The notes beneath the pieces were generated by a model. The model was not told the DNA's origin. It made no database searches and worked only from the letters and a program-made list of their open reading frames with translations. The translations under genes and the position numbers were made by a program. Shown here piece after piece: positions 33,353-35,824 of a DNA stretch of 35,824 nucleotides. Every line of letters starts with the position of its first letter. Within the stretch, counting starts at the first letter, position 1. The stretch is from Flavobacterium psychrophilum (GTDB lineage Bacteria > Bacteroidota > Bacteroidia > Flavobacteriales > Flavobacteriaceae), in the NCBI GenBank assembly GCA_945866505.1, contig CAMBHH010000006.1, positions 1 through 35,824 of the forward strand, given 5' to 3'.

Positions 33353-34837
33353 CTAAAACTTATATGTTAGCCCAGGCTGAACCGAGAAGCTATAGGGTTT
33401 TGAAGTATTGCCCTGCTCTTTGAATAAGCTTGGATAATATTTGAAAATTGGATTGAAATCGATTAGAAATTTTTCATTTAGTTTATAGTTTAGATTCAGC
33501 CCTAGCGTATAGCTAATATTTACACTTGAAATATTTTTTTGAAGACCAATATTTAAGTTTTTTATTTCATTTGATGAAAGATAAAGCCTATTTTCATCAC
33601 GAATCATCAAACTAAATCCAGAGAAAACATCAAGTCCAAATTTTTTATCATTTTTTAATATTGAATAATTAAATTCTAATGGAAGTTCGTAAAAAGAAAT
33701 TTTTTGAATTAAATCCACTTCATCATCTCCCTTGAATGTGTTGTTTATTGTAACTACTGATGTGTTGCTGTTCAACTCAATATTAGAATAATTTTGTATC
33801 ATTTGATTTTTGTTCAGCCTAGTTGACATTTCTAAATTTATTTTAGAAATACCTGCTCTAAAGCCAATTTTGTTGTACATCGTTTTAGCATAAAACCCAT
33901 AAAAAGAGGTTATAGGATGACTTTTAGCCAAATTTGTAAAGCTAGGATTTATCATAGACTCTCCTGATAATGAGCCAAAAATAGTTGGTCCGTAGAATAC
34001 AGTGAAATAAAAATCTGGATTCAATTCTTCTACATAATTGGTTGAATCCTTTTTAAATTCTCTTTTTACCGTTGTTTTCTTCTTTGAGGTATTGTCAATA
34101 GTAGGTTCTTTAATTGTATCTGTTTTTTTAATTAACACTGAACCTTCATTTTCAGTAATTTTTTTTATGCTTTCATTGCTGTTAACGGTGTCTAATGCCT
34201 TATTGCTAGGTGATGCAGCCGTTTTCTTAGTCTCGGCTAATTCGCTTTTCTTTTTTATATGGTTACCTTTTGGACTGCTTTTTTGGACAACTTTATTTGG
34301 TTTTATTTGAGTCTTTGTATTTGAGTTTTTATTTACTTTAGTAACTGTTGTGGTTTTTTTTATGACAACTTTATATTTTTTTATTACTTCGTATTCTTCT
34401 TTTTCGTCCGTCGAGACTATTAATTTGGAAGATTGTTTTATAAGTTTCTCTGTTCTACTTTTGTTTAGGCTGGTCGTTTCACTTGATTCAGAACTCTTGT
34501 TTCTAGTTATCTTTAACGGATTTGAACTATTTAGTTTTGAAGTTTTGTCTGCTTTATTTCCTTGTATGCCATCTTTTTGCTTTATTTCTTTAGCCAAAAC
34601 AGTTTCTTTTTTCAAATTATTGTCACTGTTTTTACCTTGATTATTTTGGTTCAAAACTAGTATAAAAGATAGAATGCCAATAAACGCTACGCTAGAAATA
34701 AACCAGAATAAAGTTTTTCTTTTCTTTCTTTTATCCAAATCTTTTTCGATGGCATTCCATAGGCCGTCATTAGGTTCTTTATCTAAACCAGCGAGTTTCG
34801 TTCTAAACAGTTCTCCGATGTTTTTATTATCTTCCAT
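33353..34837 (-). CDS. Single-helix plus outer-membrane beta-barrel protein downstream of an ECF sigma
   Basis: 494 aa in three parts. Residues 1-42: a cytoplasmic head (LFRTKLAGLDKEPNDGLWNAIEKDL), a pattern common at the start of Bacteroidota anti-sigma-like and barrel proteins. Residues 43-62: one membrane helix. Residues 65-270: a Lys/Ser/Thr/Asn-rich low-complexity linker (for example KKTTTVTKVNKNSNTKT). Residues 275-494: a PorT-like beta-barrel with amphipathic strands, ending in F (PGLTYKF). The start follows the sigma stop by 3 nt, so they are co-translated. The likely roles are regulating the sigma factor from the envelope or acting as a structural barrel; neither is proven. No cleavable signal peptide is seen. 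Confidence 0.8.
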   Translation of the reverse strand: MEDNKNIGELFRTKLAGLDKEPNDGLWNAIEKDLDKRKKRKTLFWFISSVAFIGILSFILVLNQNNQGKNSDNNLKKETVLAKEIKQKDGIQGNKADKTSKLNSSNPLKITRNKSSESSETTSLNKSRTEKLIKQSSKLIVSTDEKEEYEVIKKYKVVIKKTTTVTKVNKNSNTKTQIKPNKVVQKSSPKGNHIKKKSELAETKKTAASPSNKALDTVNSNESIKKITENEGSVLIKKTDTIKEPTIDNTSKKKTTVKREFKKDSTNYVEELNPDFYFTVFYGPTIFGSLSGESMINPSFTNLAKSHPITSFYGFYAKTMYNKIGFRAGISKINLEMSTRLNKNQMIQNYSNIELNSNTSVVTINNTFKGDDEVDLIQKISFYELPLEFNYSILKNDKKFGLDVFSGFSLMIRDENRLYLSSNEIKNLNIGLQKNISSVNISYTLGLNLNYKLNEKFLIDFNPIFKYYPSLFKEQGNTSKPYSFSVQPGLTYKF

Positions 34838-34840
34838 TGA

Positions 34841-35377
34841 TTACTTTAAAATTAGTGAAGCTTGCTTTGATTTTATTTTTTCTTTTAAAATAATTTTAGC
34901 CCTGTGTAAATTAGATTTTGACGTGCTTTCGGTTATGGAAAGCATGTTTGCAATTTCTTGATGAGAAAAATCGTCCAATTCATATAAGCAAAATACCAAA
35001 CGATACTGATTAGGCAACTCCTGAATTAGTGATAAAATATAATCTATCGAAAAATCCATTTCATGTTCTTCGATAGTAGTTTCTTGAAAATAATCGTCTT
35101 TTATGGGCAACAAACTGAAAGACTTTTTATAGCTTTCAATGGCTTTGTTAATGGTTATTCTTTTCATCCATCCTTCAAAAGAGCCAATTCCTTTGTAATT
35201 TTTGATATTCATAAAAATTTCAATAAATGAATCATGCAAATTATCTTCGGCTTCAACTTCGTTTTGGCAATATTTCAGACATAACGCAAAAAGAGTTTTT
35301 TTGTACAATTGATACAACTCTTTTTGTGCTTGTCTGTTTTGCTTAATGCAATCTTTTATGAGGTTTTCTGTTGACAA
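34841..35377 (-). CDS. ECF-family RNA polymerase sigma factor
   Basis: 178 aa. Region 2 spans about 18-85 (LYQLYKKTLFALCLKYCQNEVEAEDNLHDSFIEIF ... GWMKRITINKAIESYK), split here by the usual short linker, and region 4 about 120-170 (LPNQYRLVFCLYELDDFSHQEIANML, SITESTSKSNLHRAK). Regions 1 and 3 are absent, as in ECF factors. The start is TTG at 35377 because no in-frame ATG precedes residue 50. It is followed by the membrane/barrel gene after 3 nt, which is probably its partner. It lies 33 nt after the DUF1566-like gene and no promoter is visible there, so the three may form one operon. Confidence 0.93.
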   Translation of the reverse strand: MSTENLIKDCIKQNRQAQKELYQLYKKTLFALCLKYCQNEVEAEDNLHDSFIEIFMNIKNYKGIGSFEGWMKRITINKAIESYKKSFSLLPIKDDYFQETTIEEHEMDFSIDYILSLIQELPNQYRLVFCLYELDDFSHQEIANMLSITESTSKSNLHRAKIILKEKIKSKQASLILK

Positions 35378-35410
35378 TAAATGTATATTTAAAAAAGTTA
35401 CGTCTTTTGT

Positions 35411-35824
35411 TTAAAAATATCGTACCGCTCTTGCTCTTATGTTGTTAGGCACAGGAATTTTAATTTGAGGCGCGGCAATTCCAGTTTTAAAATCGATCGT
35501 TTCCACAGTATTGGCATCTATCTGACTAGAAGTCCAATACTTTGAATCTGAAAAACCGCCTAAACTTTTCAAATATAAGTTTTCATAAACTAAATTCAAT
35601 TCATCTTTAGAGGGTAAAAACCAATCTTTGTACTTATTCAATTCAAACAAAACTGCCTTTTGAGAAACAACTGTTCCATTATTCATCATATTACATACCG
35701 AAGGATTGAGATAAAAATTTAATAAATCGTCGTGGTAATTAGTGATTTTTACTGAATTGTAAAATCCTTTACCTATTGCAGAACTATCAGAATCTACTAT
35801 CTGCGATCCCAAACAACCCCACTC
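35411..35824 (-). CDS. DUF1566/Lcl-domain protein, C-terminal part only
   Basis: The frame is open to the right edge (138 codons; upstream codons read EWGC before LGSQIVDS), so the 5' part is outside the window. The domain has the family pattern: W-G-C...G, then WFLPSKDELNLVYENL, SLGGFSDSKYWTSSQ and the final IRARAVRYF. Such domains are extracellular or surface-bound in Bacteroidota and are often repeated or attached to lipoproteins; the function is not known. A short TTG-start reading (35812) is not needed because the frame continues. The stop lies 33 nt before the ECF sigma start. Confidence 0.85.
   Translation of the reverse strand, partial: EWGCLGSQIVDSDSSAIGKGFYNSVKITNYHDDLLNFYLNPSVCNMMNNGTVVSQKAVLFELNKYKDWFLPSKDELNLVYENLYLKSLGGFSDSKYWTSSQIDANTVETIDFKTGIAAPQIKIPVPNNIRARAVRYF

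Noticed and set aside
34038..34961. Hydrophobic plus-strand frames opposite the barrel and sigma genes
   Set aside because: They are antisense by-products of Lys/Asn-rich codons on the true strand.
1..35824. Defence system, prophage or integrated element
   Set aside because: No integrase, transposase, attachment site beside the tRNA, or defence protein was found; the gene content is core flavobacterial.

Overview
The window looks like chromosomal DNA of a Flavobacterium or close relative (Bacteroidota). The supports are a low-GC sequence, paired gliding genes gldB-gldC, promoters of the Bacteroidota form TTG-N(17-23)-TAnnTTTG, very few Shine-Dalgarno sequences, a long-tailed FtsZ, a primary sigma factor without region 1.1 and a flavobacterial-type carotenoid cluster. 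It is mostly a conserved core-genome segment. I saw no phage, integrase, transposase, CRISPR array or defence locus.

Layout. (1) 1-2075, minus: the first 691 codons of a GAF/multi-PAS sensor protein that runs off the left edge. (2) 2076-4169: repeat-rich spacer with one unrecognised 229-residue gene, its terminator, and a nine-unit 20-21 bp periodic repeat just upstream of dnaG. (3) 4170-10611: dnaG (TTG start, strong Shine-Dalgarno), a LuxR-type response regulator, nadE, divergent gldB-gldC, ysxC and an alpha/beta hydrolase. (4) 10891-26827: a complete-looking dcw cluster in the order mraZ-rsmH-ftsL-ftsI-murE-mraY-murD-ftsW-murG-murC-ftsQ-ftsA-ftsZ. It is preceded by a putative four-copy MraZ operator and closed by a strong terminator; murF and ddl are absent. 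(5) 26853-29516: yqeY, tRNA-Arg(UCG), rpe and rpoD. (6) 29603-32951, minus: a tightly packed operon crtD-cruF-crtZ-crtA for the late steps of a monocyclic carotenoid (myxol/saproxanthin-like) pathway. (7) 33057-33242: a nested three-tier palindromic element. (8) 33353-35824, minus: a cut-off DUF1566-like gene, an ECF sigma factor and a protein with one inner-membrane helix plus a C-terminal outer-membrane barrel.

How the genes work together. The dcw genes make UDP-MurNAc-pentapeptide precursors (MurC, MurD, MurE), lipid I and II (MraY, MurG), polymerise and crosslink septal peptidoglycan (FtsW, FtsI) and build the divisome (FtsL, FtsQ, FtsA, FtsZ). MraZ probably controls the cluster. The carotenoid genes act on gamma-carotene-type intermediates whose early enzymes (crtE, crtB, crtI, crtY) are not here. 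The ECF sigma and the barrel protein look like a signalling pair.

Most interesting signals: strong Shine-Dalgarno sequences only on dnaG and rpoD, the partners of rpsU in the classical macromolecular-synthesis operon, in an organism group whose ribosomes normally ignore such sites; the MraZ-like operator; tandem 7-nt repeats of different sequence placed immediately before start codons; the periodic repeat before dnaG; and a DnaG whose four zinc ligands are all replaced.
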